A stretch of 64,000 nt of DNA, from NCBI RefSeq assembly GCF_031157835.1, contig NZ_JAVIDR010000003.1:124001-188000 (forward strand), in the 5' to 3' direction. The number at the start of each line of letters is the position of its first letter. Positions within the stretch are counted from its first letter, which is position 1. The position numbers were made by a program, and so were the translations under genes. Of the stretch, positions 1-7,570 are shown piece by piece. The notes below the pieces were generated by a model. The model was not told the DNA's origin and searched no databases. It worked only from the letters and a program-made list of their open reading frames with translations. The stretch comes from Acinetobacter rudis (GTDB lineage Bacteria; Pseudomonadota; Gammaproteobacteria; Pseudomonadales; Moraxellaceae).

Positions 1-1256
1 AATTTTAAAATTGCCTTTGTTCCTTTGGTTTTTTCGGATTCAAATTCAAGTCGCCAACCATAATGTTGACAAATTTTGAGAATAAGTTCTACGCCTATAC
101 CATTGATTGAGGATGTACCAGCCCTTACACGCTCTCTATATAACTGACTAATTTCTTCTGCTGTCATTCCGTGGCCTGGGTCATGAATAATTATGCTACT
201 CCCTTCCTGATATATTCTAATTATTCCCTTATCACTATGTTCAATAGCATTTCTAAGTAAATTACCAATTGTTACTCTTAACAATTGTAATGGTGCATAA
301 ACGATAAATGCGGTTTGTATTTCATTGCGAACACTTAACTGTTTGTCTATACAAAGATGTTTATGATATTCAATAATTGATGGTATTTCTTTACATAAAT
401 CAATATGTACGGAATACTGATTTAGTTTCTCTTTGCTTCTCGCCAAAACTAAAAGCATCGCCAATAGTTCTTCCATTTCAGCAGTTATTCTTGATATTCG
501 TTGTACATGTGGTTTTATACGAGTTGTAGTATCAGGGTGATCTAGTAAATGTTCAATTGCTCCTGAAATCACTGAGATAGGAGTTCTAAGCTCATGACTA
601 ACTGTTTCAAAAAAAATCTTTTCTTGTTTAATATATTGATGTGACTTATTTAAATAGTCGTTTAATGCAGCATTAATAACAGAGTATTCATAAAAACGAT
701 CATCCAAACCCTCAACTGAAATAACATCTTTTTCGGGAGATATTGTTTTCAGCTGCTCAGCTAAAGCTAAAAGAGGGCCTATAAATTTATCCATTTGTCT
801 ATAGGTGATATAAGCAACAAACAATACAGCAAAAATGGTAAGTAATATTGTTGAAACTAACATTGTTTCTTCATGTTTTTCAATTTCAGTAATATCGAGT
901 GCTAGAATATATTTGTTATTATTCTCCTTTATCACTTTGATAATATACTCTTTGTCTAAATATTTTATTTCATCATGTATTCCCTCTCCTAGTTGATTGA
1001 ATATACTAGGAATAACATCACCTTTCCCCTCGTTATACCAGACTAGACGACTCTCTTTCCCTTCTAAATCATCATTGATCAAGCCTTCCTTTTTATAAAA
1101 ATGTGTTGTCTCTAGATCTAACAATTCCTCCCAGACTAACTCTTCTATTTTTTCATTAACTATATATCCGTTCACACCAACAGCTATTGTCAGTAAACAA
1201 GTATATATGATTAAACCCGCGACAATTCTTTTACGAAGATCAAATCGTTTAATCAT
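1..1256 (-). CDS. Sensor histidine kinase of a two-component system (partial, runs off window start)
   Basis: Reading from an ATG at 1256 on the minus strand, an open frame continues without a stop for about 418 codons to the window edge, so the C-terminus is missing. It has an N-terminal membrane segment (about residues 12-32), a periplasmic stretch of roughly 100 residues, a second membrane segment (about 130-150), and a HisKA box SHELRTPI with the phosphoacceptor His at about residue 221. An HATPase region follows with an N-box (NLLRNAIEHS) and a G-box (GHGM). The start overlaps the end of the response-regulator gene by 8 bp, so the two are translationally coupled. Divergence from a siderophore receptor gene suggests control of iron-chelate uptake, as in PfeS/PirS systems of Pseudomonas; that role is inferred. 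Confidence 0.9.
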   Translation of the reverse strand, partial: MIKRFDLRKRIVAGLIIYTCLLTIAVGVNGYIVNEKIEELVWEELLDLETTHFYKKEGLINDDLEGKESRLVWYNEGKGDVIPSIFNQLGEGIHDEIKYLDKEYIIKVIKENNNKYILALDITEIEKHEETMLVSTILLTIFAVLFVAYITYRQMDKFIGPLLALAEQLKTISPEKDVISVEGLDDRFYEYSVINAALNDYLNKSHQYIKQEKIFFETVSHELRTPISVISGAIEHLLDHPDTTTRIKPHVQRISRITAEMEELLAMLLVLARSKEKLNQYSVHIDLCKEIPSIIEYHKHLCIDKQLSVRNEIQTAFIVYAPLQLLRVTIGNLLRNAIEHSDKGIIRIYQEGSSIIIHDPGHGMTAEEISQLYRERVRAGTSSINGIGVELILKICQHYGWRLEFESEKTKGTKAILK

Positions 1257-1929
1257 TACCATTAACCATAGAACAAATTTGATATCCCAATTTATGACAA
1301 GTTTTTATTAATTTTATGTCGTAATTAGAATCAATTTTTTTTCGTAATTCATAAATGTGTGTTCTTAATAAATCTTTATTCGGAAGATTATCTCGCCATA
1401 TGGTAAATTCAAGCCTCTCTCGAGTAACAATTTTCGGGCTTTCACGCATTAATAAAACAAGTAATTTTTTTTCAATTGGATTTAATTTAATATGTACGTT
1501 ATTACGTATTACCTCATCTGTATGTAAGTTATAAGATAAATCAGATACCTTTACTATAGCATTTTTACCCATGCTTCTTGCATGTAAAGCTTTTACTCGT
1601 GCTCTAAGTTCTCGGGTAGAAAACGGTTTAGTTAAATAATCATCTGCACCAGCAGAGAATCCTTCTAGTTTATCTTCTAAATCAGATTTAGCAGTCAACA
1701 TAATAACTGGTGTAAATATATATTCTTCCCTAATTTTTCGTAAAAGCTCAATTCCACTTATTTTTGGCAGCATCCAATCTAATATAAGAATATCGTAGTG
1801 ATTATTTTGGCAAAGTTCTAAAGCAGAGTGAGCATCTCGAGCAACATCTAATAAGTAATGATCTTGCTCAAATACAGCAAATATATTTGCTATTAAATCT
1901 AGATGGTCATCTACAACCAATATCCTCAT
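1249..1929 (-). CDS. OmpR-family response regulator
   Basis: 226 residues. The N-terminal receiver domain has the acidic pair D7/D8, phosphoacceptor D51 (LILDWMLP) and conserved K100 (LTKPFS). The C-terminal winged-helix domain contains the usual LNPIEKKLL and LRTHIYELRKKI segments of OmpR/PhoB DNA-binding domains. It is the first gene of a two-gene unit with the downstream kinase and is transcribed away from the TonB-dependent receptor gene. A Fur-box-like sequence lies 21-39 bp upstream of its start, so iron control of the pair is plausible. The target is most likely the adjacent receptor, an inference from layout. Family assignment is secure; a specific name (PfeR/PirR-like) is not. Confidence 0.93.
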   Translation of the reverse strand: MRILVVDDHLDLIANIFAVFEQDHYLLDVARDAHSALELCQNNHYDILILDWMLPKISGIELLRKIREEYIFTPVIMLTAKSDLEDKLEGFSAGADDYLTKPFSTRELRARVKALHARSMGKNAIVKVSDLSYNLHTDEVIRNNVHIKLNPIEKKLLVLLMRESPKIVTRERLEFTIWRDNLPNKDLLRTHIYELRKKIDSNYDIKLIKTCHKLGYQICSMVNGND

Positions 1930-1949
1930 TTATGAGATATCCGACAAAT

Positions 1950-1968
1950 AGTAATGATAATACTTACT
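1950..1968. promoter_or_regulatory. Fur-box-like site upstream of the response regulator
   Basis: The 19 bp starting AGTAATGATAAT match the consensus GATAATGATAATCATTATC at 13 of 19 positions by eye, including an uninterrupted 10-base match. The site is immediately upstream of the response regulator and on the far side of the intergenic region from the receptor gene. Confidence 0.5.
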
Positions 1969-2132
1969 ATTTGCATTAAATGAAAGCTCTGTATGCTATC
2001 CCGTAAGGTAAAAGTTGAAATAAAAAAGTAAAAACTTACTTAAATTATATTTAGCAGTTTCTATTGAATAAAACAGACAACATTGCACATTTTGACAATT
2101 TTCCTACATTTGAAGTGTTACCATTCTCAATT

Positions 2133-2151
2133 AGTAATGATTTTCATTAGC
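2133..2151. promoter_or_regulatory. Fur-box-like site upstream of the TonB-dependent receptor
   Basis: AGTAATGATTTTCATTAGC matches the 19-bp Fur consensus at 14 of 19 positions and is close to palindromic around the centre. It ends 25 bp before the receptor ATG, where it would overlap or abut the promoter. This is the expected arrangement for an iron-repressed siderophore receptor. Confidence 0.7.
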
Positions 2152-2176
2152 TTTTTGTACTCACTGGATCATAGAT

Positions 2177-4402
2177 ATGAAGTATATTTCAAGTAAAAAG
2201 AAACCACTCCCGTCAAAAGTGCTTGTTTCTGCTTTTTCATTAGCAACAGGAGCTTTAGTATCTTCCCCTTCGTTTGCCGATGATGAAAACCGAGTTATAC
2301 TTGACACTATTGTGCTAAATGCAGATGCGAATCAAGAACCATCTTACTATATTAAAAGTTCAAAAAATTCAAAAATTACGACCCCTTTACTCGATGCACC
2401 TCGATCAATTCATATCATTTCAAAACAAGAAATAGATGAACGCGGCTCTTCCTCATTACAAGATGTACTTCGAACTACTCCAGGTATAACTTTAGGTTCT
2501 GGTGAAGGTGGCACGCCAATGGGAGATCGTCCATTTATTAGAGGGTATGAAGCTAGTACAGATATCTTAATTGATGGAGTTCGTGATTATGCACGAGGCT
2601 CTCATGATATTTTTAATCTAGAAGCTGTTGAAATAAGCAAAGGACCTGGATCTGTTTATTCTGGCCGTGGATCTACAGGTGGTACGATTAATTTAATTAC
2701 AAAGAAACCTAAAGACAAGAATGAATCTGAAATTACCACAGAATATCAAAACTCGGGTACAGGTCAGGCAAAATATAGATTTACCACAGATAATAATGTG
2801 CTTTTAACTGAAAATATTGCATTTCGTCTGAATGCAATGTTAGATCAAGGTGATGTTGCTCGCCGTGATCAGGTTGAGGTTGATCGTTGGGGAGTTTCAC
2901 CAAGTATTACTTTTGGTTTAAATACACCAACTCGACTTACTGCTGGTTATAGCTATTTAGACTTCAGTGATACACCAGACATGGGGGTTCCATTTAGTAA
3001 TGCCAAAAATCCTAATCGTAAAAAACCCATTGAAAGTATGCCCTTTAATACAAACTTTGGTCGTCCAGACATTGATTTTAGAAATTATAACTCAGAAATT
3101 TTTCATCTAAACCTAGAACACGATTTTAATGAAAACTTAAAAGTTAAATTTGCCGCTAAAGATTTAAAAACCACACAAGACTATTTTTTCACACGCTTAA
3201 GTTTTGGTTGTGCAGCTAGTAGTGGTAATGCTTGTGCTACTGAAGGAGCTGGTCTAAGTTATGAAAGAAATGATCGATCATCCTATAGAACAAGTCATGT
3301 CAATAATGGCCAACTTGATTTACAAGCTAAATTTAATACTGGGTTAATCAAACACAATGTGATTACTGGTATTGATTATAGTAAAGAAAGAATTGGCACT
3401 AAAGATATGACCGTTACTGGTGCAGGAAAAGAAGTAGTGGATTTTTATAATCCAACCAACTCACGCCATCCAAATTTTAATATTCAATACGGCCCAGAAA
3501 AGAAAGCAGGTGAAATCACAAATACAGGTTTATATGTATTTGATACTATTAGCCTAAACAATAAATTAGATGTTAATTTAGGCCTGCGATTTGATGATTT
3601 TGAATCTACAAACTTCAAAGATACTGTCTCAGAAAGCATGTTTAATTACCAAGCTGGTATCGTTTATAAACTTGCACCATTCGGTCGAATTTATACAAAT
3701 TATGCGACTTCCTCTAACCCAAGTGGTGATAATTTAGGACAAGCAGGAGGTGCAGATGGCGTAGCAAGTGGTAATAGACTTGGGGATAATATTGGTCCTG
3801 AAAAGACTCGTAGTATAGAAATTGGTACTAAATGGGAATTTTTTAATGAACAATTAGCTTTCAATGCTGCCCTATTTGAAACAAAAAAAACCAACGCACG
3901 TAGCACTGATGCTGAAGGCATCGTTGCTATAGATGGTAAAAACCGCGTTCGTGGTGGTGAAATGAGTGTTTCTGGAAAAATTAATCCATCTTGGGATATT
4001 TCTGCCGGATACACTTATTTAGATAGCAAACTTCTAGATGGTGGTTTTGTTAAACAAGCAGACCAATATATTGAAAATCCAGATAATGGCAATCAGTTGA
4101 AATTTATTGCAAAACATAGCGCCAACATATGGACGACTTATGCAATGAACAGTAAATTACGTTTAGGTGCTGGCGCAACATATGTTGGAAAACGTTTTGT
4201 AGATGACAGTAATGACTACTATTTACCTCAACATATTCGTTATGATGCTTTTGCTTCTTATCAACTTCTCCCAGAATTTGGTTTACAGTTCAATATAAAT
4301 AACATTAGTAATGAAAGAATATATGATGCGTCACATGTTGGTGTTTTCTCGACTGTAGCACCTGGGCGCTCCTTTGCACTTAAAGGAACATATCGTTTTT
4401 AA
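2177..4402 (+). CDS. TonB-dependent catecholate siderophore receptor (Fiu/PiuA type)
   Basis: 741 residues. A signal peptide ends at ...SSPSFA/DD and is followed by a plug domain (DAPRSIHIIS, LQDVLRTTPGITLG, GDRPFIRGYEA, DILIDGVRD, EISKGPGSVYSGRG, GGTINLITK) and a long beta-barrel ending in an aromatic residue (KGTYRF). The segment TTPGITLGSGEGG...GDRPFIRGY is typical of Fiu/PiuA receptors, which import catecholate-iron complexes and siderophore-linked beta-lactams across the outer membrane using TonB energy. It is divergent from a two-component system and has a Fur-like box before the start, so iron-starvation induction is expected. Close relatives include A. baumannii PiuA, but orthology was not tested. 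Confidence 0.92.
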   Translation: MKYISSKKKPLPSKVLVSAFSLATGALVSSPSFADDENRVILDTIVLNADANQEPSYYIKSSKNSKITTPLLDAPRSIHIISKQEIDERGSSSLQDVLRTTPGITLGSGEGGTPMGDRPFIRGYEASTDILIDGVRDYARGSHDIFNLEAVEISKGPGSVYSGRGSTGGTINLITKKPKDKNESEITTEYQNSGTGQAKYRFTTDNNVLLTENIAFRLNAMLDQGDVARRDQVEVDRWGVSPSITFGLNTPTRLTAGYSYLDFSDTPDMGVPFSNAKNPNRKKPIESMPFNTNFGRPDIDFRNYNSEIFHLNLEHDFNENLKVKFAAKDLKTTQDYFFTRLSFGCAASSGNACATEGAGLSYERNDRSSYRTSHVNNGQLDLQAKFNTGLIKHNVITGIDYSKERIGTKDMTVTGAGKEVVDFYNPTNSRHPNFNIQYGPEKKAGEITNTGLYVFDTISLNNKLDVNLGLRFDDFESTNFKDTVSESMFNYQAGIVYKLAPFGRIYTNYATSSNPSGDNLGQAGGADGVASGNRLGDNIGPEKTRSIEIGTKWEFFNEQLAFNAALFETKKTNARSTDAEGIVAIDGKNRVRGGEMSVSGKINPSWDISAGYTYLDSKLLDGGFVKQADQYIENPDNGNQLKFIAKHSANIWTTYAMNSKLRLGAGATYVGKRFVDDSNDYYLPQHIRYDAFASYQLLPEFGLQFNINNISNERIYDASHVGVFSTVAPGRSFALKGTYRF

Positions 4403-4424
4403 AATTAAATAATTTAACAATCTA

Positions 4425-4457
4425 AGCATAATTACAGCAGTAGTTGTGCTTTTTTTA
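4425..4457 (+). terminator. Rho-independent terminator after the receptor gene
   Basis: Arms AGCATAATTAC and GTAGTTGTGCT (11 bp with two G-U pairs), a 4-nt loop, then seven T. It lies 22 bp after the receptor stop codon. Confidence 0.8.
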
Positions 4458-4499
4458 ATTCAATTTACAAGCCCATTTTTCTATTAAATTAAAGTAATA

Positions 4500-4526
4500 A
4501 AAAAACCATCCAAAGATGGTTTTTTA
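4500..4526. terminator. Bidirectional terminator between convergent genes
   Basis: Arms AAAAACCATC and GATGGTTTTT with a CAAA loop and T-runs on both strands. It sits between the receptor gene and the convergent small lipoprotein gene and ends transcripts from the latter. Confidence 0.8.
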
Positions 4527-4542
4527 AATTTACTTATCTAAA

Positions 4543-5118
4543 TTAATTAGCAGTATTTTTATACTTGTTATAGAAGTTTGTACCACATACACGTTTAGTA
4601 AAATCTGCATCAGCAGTTGCTATTGATAAAGGTTTATCTCTAGTTAGGTAGATAAACTCCTTATAAAGTTTATCTTCTGCTTTTGTCGCTTTGCCTAGAC
4701 CTGTTTCTGGTCTATCGTAATTTACACAGTAACCAAGAGTATTTGATGTCTTCTTATCTTTAACAACTTGAACTTGGTTGTATTTAAATACATATCCCTG
4801 GTTAGCTTTGGCTAAATCACCTTGTGTTTTTTGATTTCGAGCAAAAGGCCCCGCTAATCGATCAATTGCTGCTGCATACTCAGTATTCATTTTGTTGCTT
4901 ACAAACTGCATATCAGAAGAACTTGCAGAACTATAGACTACGCCCTGTTTCGCAATATCTATGCCGTACGCTTCCCATTCTTCAGACTCTTTTACATAAG
5001 GCATTGCATCCGATAACATGTTTCCAAATTTAGATAACGCATCAGCCGTGCCAGATGTACTACATCCAGATAAAATAAAAACGGGCAATGCAGCTATTAA
5101 TAAATATTTTTTTTTCAT
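4543..5118 (-). CDS. Small lipoprotein of unknown function
   Basis: 191 residues from the chosen ATG at 5118, which has GGAAAA spaced 6-8 bases before it; a TTG 12 bases further upstream is less likely. The N-terminus is a lipoprotein signal with lipobox LSGC (Cys19), so the mature protein should be membrane anchored. The rest is soluble and mixed, with two cysteines near the C-terminus (GYCVNYD and KRVCGTNF) that could form a disulfide. No known domain was recognised. It is monocistronic, with its own terminator at the 3' side and a gap of about 1 kb upstream. Confidence 0.8.
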   Translation of the reverse strand: MKKKYLLIAALPVFILSGCSTSGTADALSKFGNMLSDAMPYVKESEEWEAYGIDIAKQGVVYSSASSSDMQFVSNKMNTEYAAAIDRLAGPFARNQKTQGDLAKANQGYVFKYNQVQVVKDKKTSNTLGYCVNYDRPETGLGKATKAEDKLYKEFIYLTRDKPLSIATADADFTKRVCGTNFYNKYKNTAN

Positions 5119-5355
5119 CTTGTTTTCCAAAAACCATTTAGTGAATTTTAATATTTATATTTTGTAAAATGCAAACAAATAGTGAAATAGAACACAAAAA
5201 AGATATAATCATGGGCACTTTAATATTTACTGTACACAATAAATTGATTACTCAGAGGAATACCATTGATATAGGCAGATTGAAAAGTGTTATTTTAAAA
5301 CCGAGTAAATAGATAGGTATTTTATTTGCAAATAGTAGCTATTCCCATTTAGGTG

Positions 5356-5384
5356 TTCAAAAAGTATTACGCTGCTTATATAAT
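5356..5384 (+). promoter_or_regulatory. Sigma-70-type promoter of a candidate small RNA
   Basis: TTCAAA, a 17-bp spacer and a perfect TATAAT. Initiation would be expected near 5391. No coding sequence follows; a strong terminator begins about 45 bp downstream. Confidence 0.65.
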
Positions 5385-5390
5385 TTCAGG

Positions 5391-5476
5391 AATAACAAAA
5401 ATTCAGCGCAAAACTACAATATACCTAGCCAGAAAGCCTACATGGAGCATAGACAACACCATGTAGGCTTTTTTTT
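5391..5476 (+). ncRNA. Candidate small RNA of about 85 nt
   Basis: Bounded by the sigma-70-like promoter at 5356-5384 and a terminator whose arms AGCCTACATGG (5435-5445) and CCATGTAGGCT (5459-5469) pair perfectly over 11 bp and are followed by a run of T. The 5' part (about 44 nt) is A-rich and unstructured, a layout common in Hfq-type small RNAs. No start codon with a ribosome-binding site precedes the hairpin. Sequence identity to a known sRNA was not recognised. The boundaries are inferred from the signals. Confidence 0.55.
5435..5476 (+). terminator. Strong terminator of the candidate small RNA
   Basis: An 11-bp perfect stem with a 13-nt loop followed by about eight T. It is far from any annotated upstream coding sequence on the plus strand, so it must end an unannotated transcript. 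Confidence 0.75.
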
Positions 5477-5878
5477 AACGATAACCCAATAAATACAGGT
5501 TTAAAATTCAGCGCTTAATACTGCTAAAGTATACATCAGTAAAAAAACATATCACACATAAACCCATATGATTTTATCGATCAAATTACATGTCTTTATT
5601 GATTATATTATTATATAAAAATTTTTTAACCCTCTGCTACTTAATAAAACGCTATATTTATATAGCTTAATAGAGAATTATTTTCTATTGCTAAACATTA
5701 GATAAACAAAATTTAACTTAATTATGATTGGCATCAAATTTATTTTGAGGTCAAAGAGAAAGGAAAAACACTTAAATTATTTTTATATATCTACATTAAA
5801 AAACCATTAATTATTATAGCAAACCATCTATAGACTATCTAATATTTAACAAGTTGCAATAAAATCTAGACCATTTGA

Positions 5879-5926
5879 ATTGAATAAATTTTGATGCACG
5901 TATCTCCTCATAATAATTTATTCAAT
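5879..5926. repeat. Perfect 12-bp inverted repeat upstream of the beta-lactamase gene
   Basis: ATTGAATAAATT (5879-5890) and AATTTATTCAAT (5915-5926) are exact reverse complements separated by 24 nt. It could be an operator or a weak hairpin; AT richness lowers the weight of the match. Confidence 0.4.
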
Positions 5927-6150
5927 CCTATCTTTTATGGCGAGATAGAAATTTTTAAGGACAAATAAGCTCTTTAAATGCTCTATAAAAAGAGTCTATA
6001 AGCCCTCCATGCAAATTACACTAAAAATTGAATGCTTGATTCAACTATTTTCAATAGATGGCTCTATACTCAACAGGTTCCATCTCTTTTTTTAAATCTT
6101 TATCTTAGATTTGCATTTATATTAAAATTTGCACTTTAGGTTGATCTAGT

Positions 6151-7317
6151 ATGTATCTTCGTCCTGATAGCAGGTTATTTGCTTTCATTATCTCTTTATC
6201 AATCACTGGAGTTACATATTCAACTCCCAATCACTTTAGTGAAACTCAACTAAATCACACCATGCAAACTGTGATTCCAAAACTTATGAAGGATCAATCT
6301 ATACCAGGTATGGCAATTGCTGTCATAAAAGATGATAAAACTTATTATTACAACTATGGGTTAGCCGATATTGAAGGCAATAAACCTGTAACAAATAAAA
6401 CAATATTTGAACTTGGTTCTGTAAGCAAAACATTTACAGGAGTTCTAGGGGCAGAAAGTGTGATCCGAAATGAGATAAAACTCTCAGATCCTGTAAATAA
6501 ATATTGGCCAGAATTAACAGGCAAGCAATGGGCAGAGGTTAGCATGCTAAATTTAGCAACCTACTCCGCAGGTGGTCTCCCATTACAAATACCAGAAGAG
6601 ATCACTAATAAAAACTCCTTATTAAATTACTATCAAAATTGGCAGCCGACATGGAAACCAAGTACGCAAAGATTATATTCAAATGCTAGTATTGGGTTGT
6701 TTGGACTATTAACAGCGAATGCTGCAAAAATGGAGTTTAAACAAATGATGGATGAAAGACTAATAAAACCTTTGAAGCTGACAAATACCTGGTTTAATGT
6801 CCCATCATCCAATATGTCTAATTACGCGTGGGGATATGTAAATACTAAGCCTGTCCGAGTATCCGTAGCTATGTTAGACAATGAAAGTTACGGTATTAAA
6901 TCTTCAGTTGAAGATATGGCATATTGGATTCGTGTCAATATGGATAATCATATTGTGAATAGCTCAATACTTCGCGAAGCAATCGATTTATCACAAAAAA
7001 CTCAATACCATGTTGAGAATGGAATTGAACAGGGTTTAGGCTGGGAAATGTATGAACTTCCAGTCAAAGAAGACATTATTATAAAAAATAGTGATAATAA
7101 AAATGCACTTTCTTCTTATGCTATTAAACCTTCAGTTTCAAATGAAAAACTTGAGAAAGAATATTTTGTTCATAAAACAGGTGCAACCAGTGGTTTTGGA
7201 GCCTATGTTGCTTTTATTCCATCTCATAAAGTGGGAATTGTTATGTTAGCCAACAAGAACATTCCAAATGTTGAAAGAGTAAAGACAGCATTTACAATCT
7301 TTAATACTTTAAATTAG
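6151..7317 (+). CDS. ampC: Class C beta-lactamase (AmpC/ADC-like)
   Basis: 388 residues, normal for the family, with an N-terminal export signal of about 25 residues. All class C signatures are present: the nucleophile motif S90-V-S-K93 (ELGSVSK), Y176-S-N178 (RLYSNAS) and K342-T-G344 (HKTGATSGFG). The protein resembles Acinetobacter-derived cephalosporinases in segments such as IFELGSVSK, IGLFG and the C-terminal MLANKNIPN...R. It would hydrolyse cephalosporins in the periplasm. No ampR regulator is adjacent, which agrees with Acinetobacter practice, where expression depends mainly on promoter strength. The flanks are an AT-rich gap upstream and hairpins downstream. Enzyme class is certain; the ADC subfamily is probable. 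Confidence 0.92.
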   Translation: MYLRPDSRLFAFIISLSITGVTYSTPNHFSETQLNHTMQTVIPKLMKDQSIPGMAIAVIKDDKTYYYNYGLADIEGNKPVTNKTIFELGSVSKTFTGVLGAESVIRNEIKLSDPVNKYWPELTGKQWAEVSMLNLATYSAGGLPLQIPEEITNKNSLLNYYQNWQPTWKPSTQRLYSNASIGLFGLLTANAAKMEFKQMMDERLIKPLKLTNTWFNVPSSNMSNYAWGYVNTKPVRVSVAMLDNESYGIKSSVEDMAYWIRVNMDNHIVNSSILREAIDLSQKTQYHVENGIEQGLGWEMYELPVKEDIIIKNSDNKNALSSYAIKPSVSNEKLEKEYFVHKTGATSGFGAYVAFIPSHKVGIVMLANKNIPNVERVKTAFTIFNTLN

Positions 7318-7395
7318 CATCCAACATATTACAGCTCGTATTTTTATCCTTCCAATGTATAAATCAAGATTTATAAAACATGATAGATATCACTC

Positions 7396-7427
7396 TGCCC
7401 TAATTTCAATGACAATAAGTTAGGGCA
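7396..7427 (+). terminator. Hairpin downstream of the beta-lactamase gene
   Basis: TGCCCTAA and TTAGGGCA pair over 8 bp, about 80 bp past the stop codon. There is no T-run after it, so it may stabilise the 3' end rather than act as an intrinsic terminator. Confidence 0.4.
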
Positions 7428-7482
7428 AAGTTCATTATTGGATGTTGCATTTAAAGACTGAAAGCCTCAACAGTCTACAAAG

Positions 7483-7512
7483 CGTCTACACAATAACAAA
7501 ATCATGTAGACG
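7483..7512. terminator. Second hairpin between beta-lactamase and tamB
   Basis: CGTCTACA and TGTAGACG pair perfectly around a 14-nt loop, followed on the plus strand by ACTTTTGC. It lies between convergent genes and has a similar layout to the hairpin at 5435-5476. The T-run is weak in both directions. Confidence 0.4.
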
Positions 7513-7570
7513 ACTTTTGCATTTAAAATATAAAAATCAAATCATTATATCAAAAACCAACCACTCAATT

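Larger units (their letters stand above)
5119..6150. other. AT-rich intergenic region of about 1 kb
   Basis: No coding frame with a credible start and ribosome-binding site was found on either strand. It holds a promoter-plus-terminator unit consistent with a small RNA (5356-5476), a 12-bp inverted repeat (5879-5926), and presumably the beta-lactamase promoter near the right end, which could not be picked out clearly. Confidence 0.6.

Noticed and set aside
3541..3568. TTAGCCTAAACAATAAATTAG in the receptor gene resembles the dispersed repeat in reverse
   Set aside because: It encodes a conserved receptor segment (FDTISLNNKLDVN) and misses the core CTAAGC, so similarity is likely chance.
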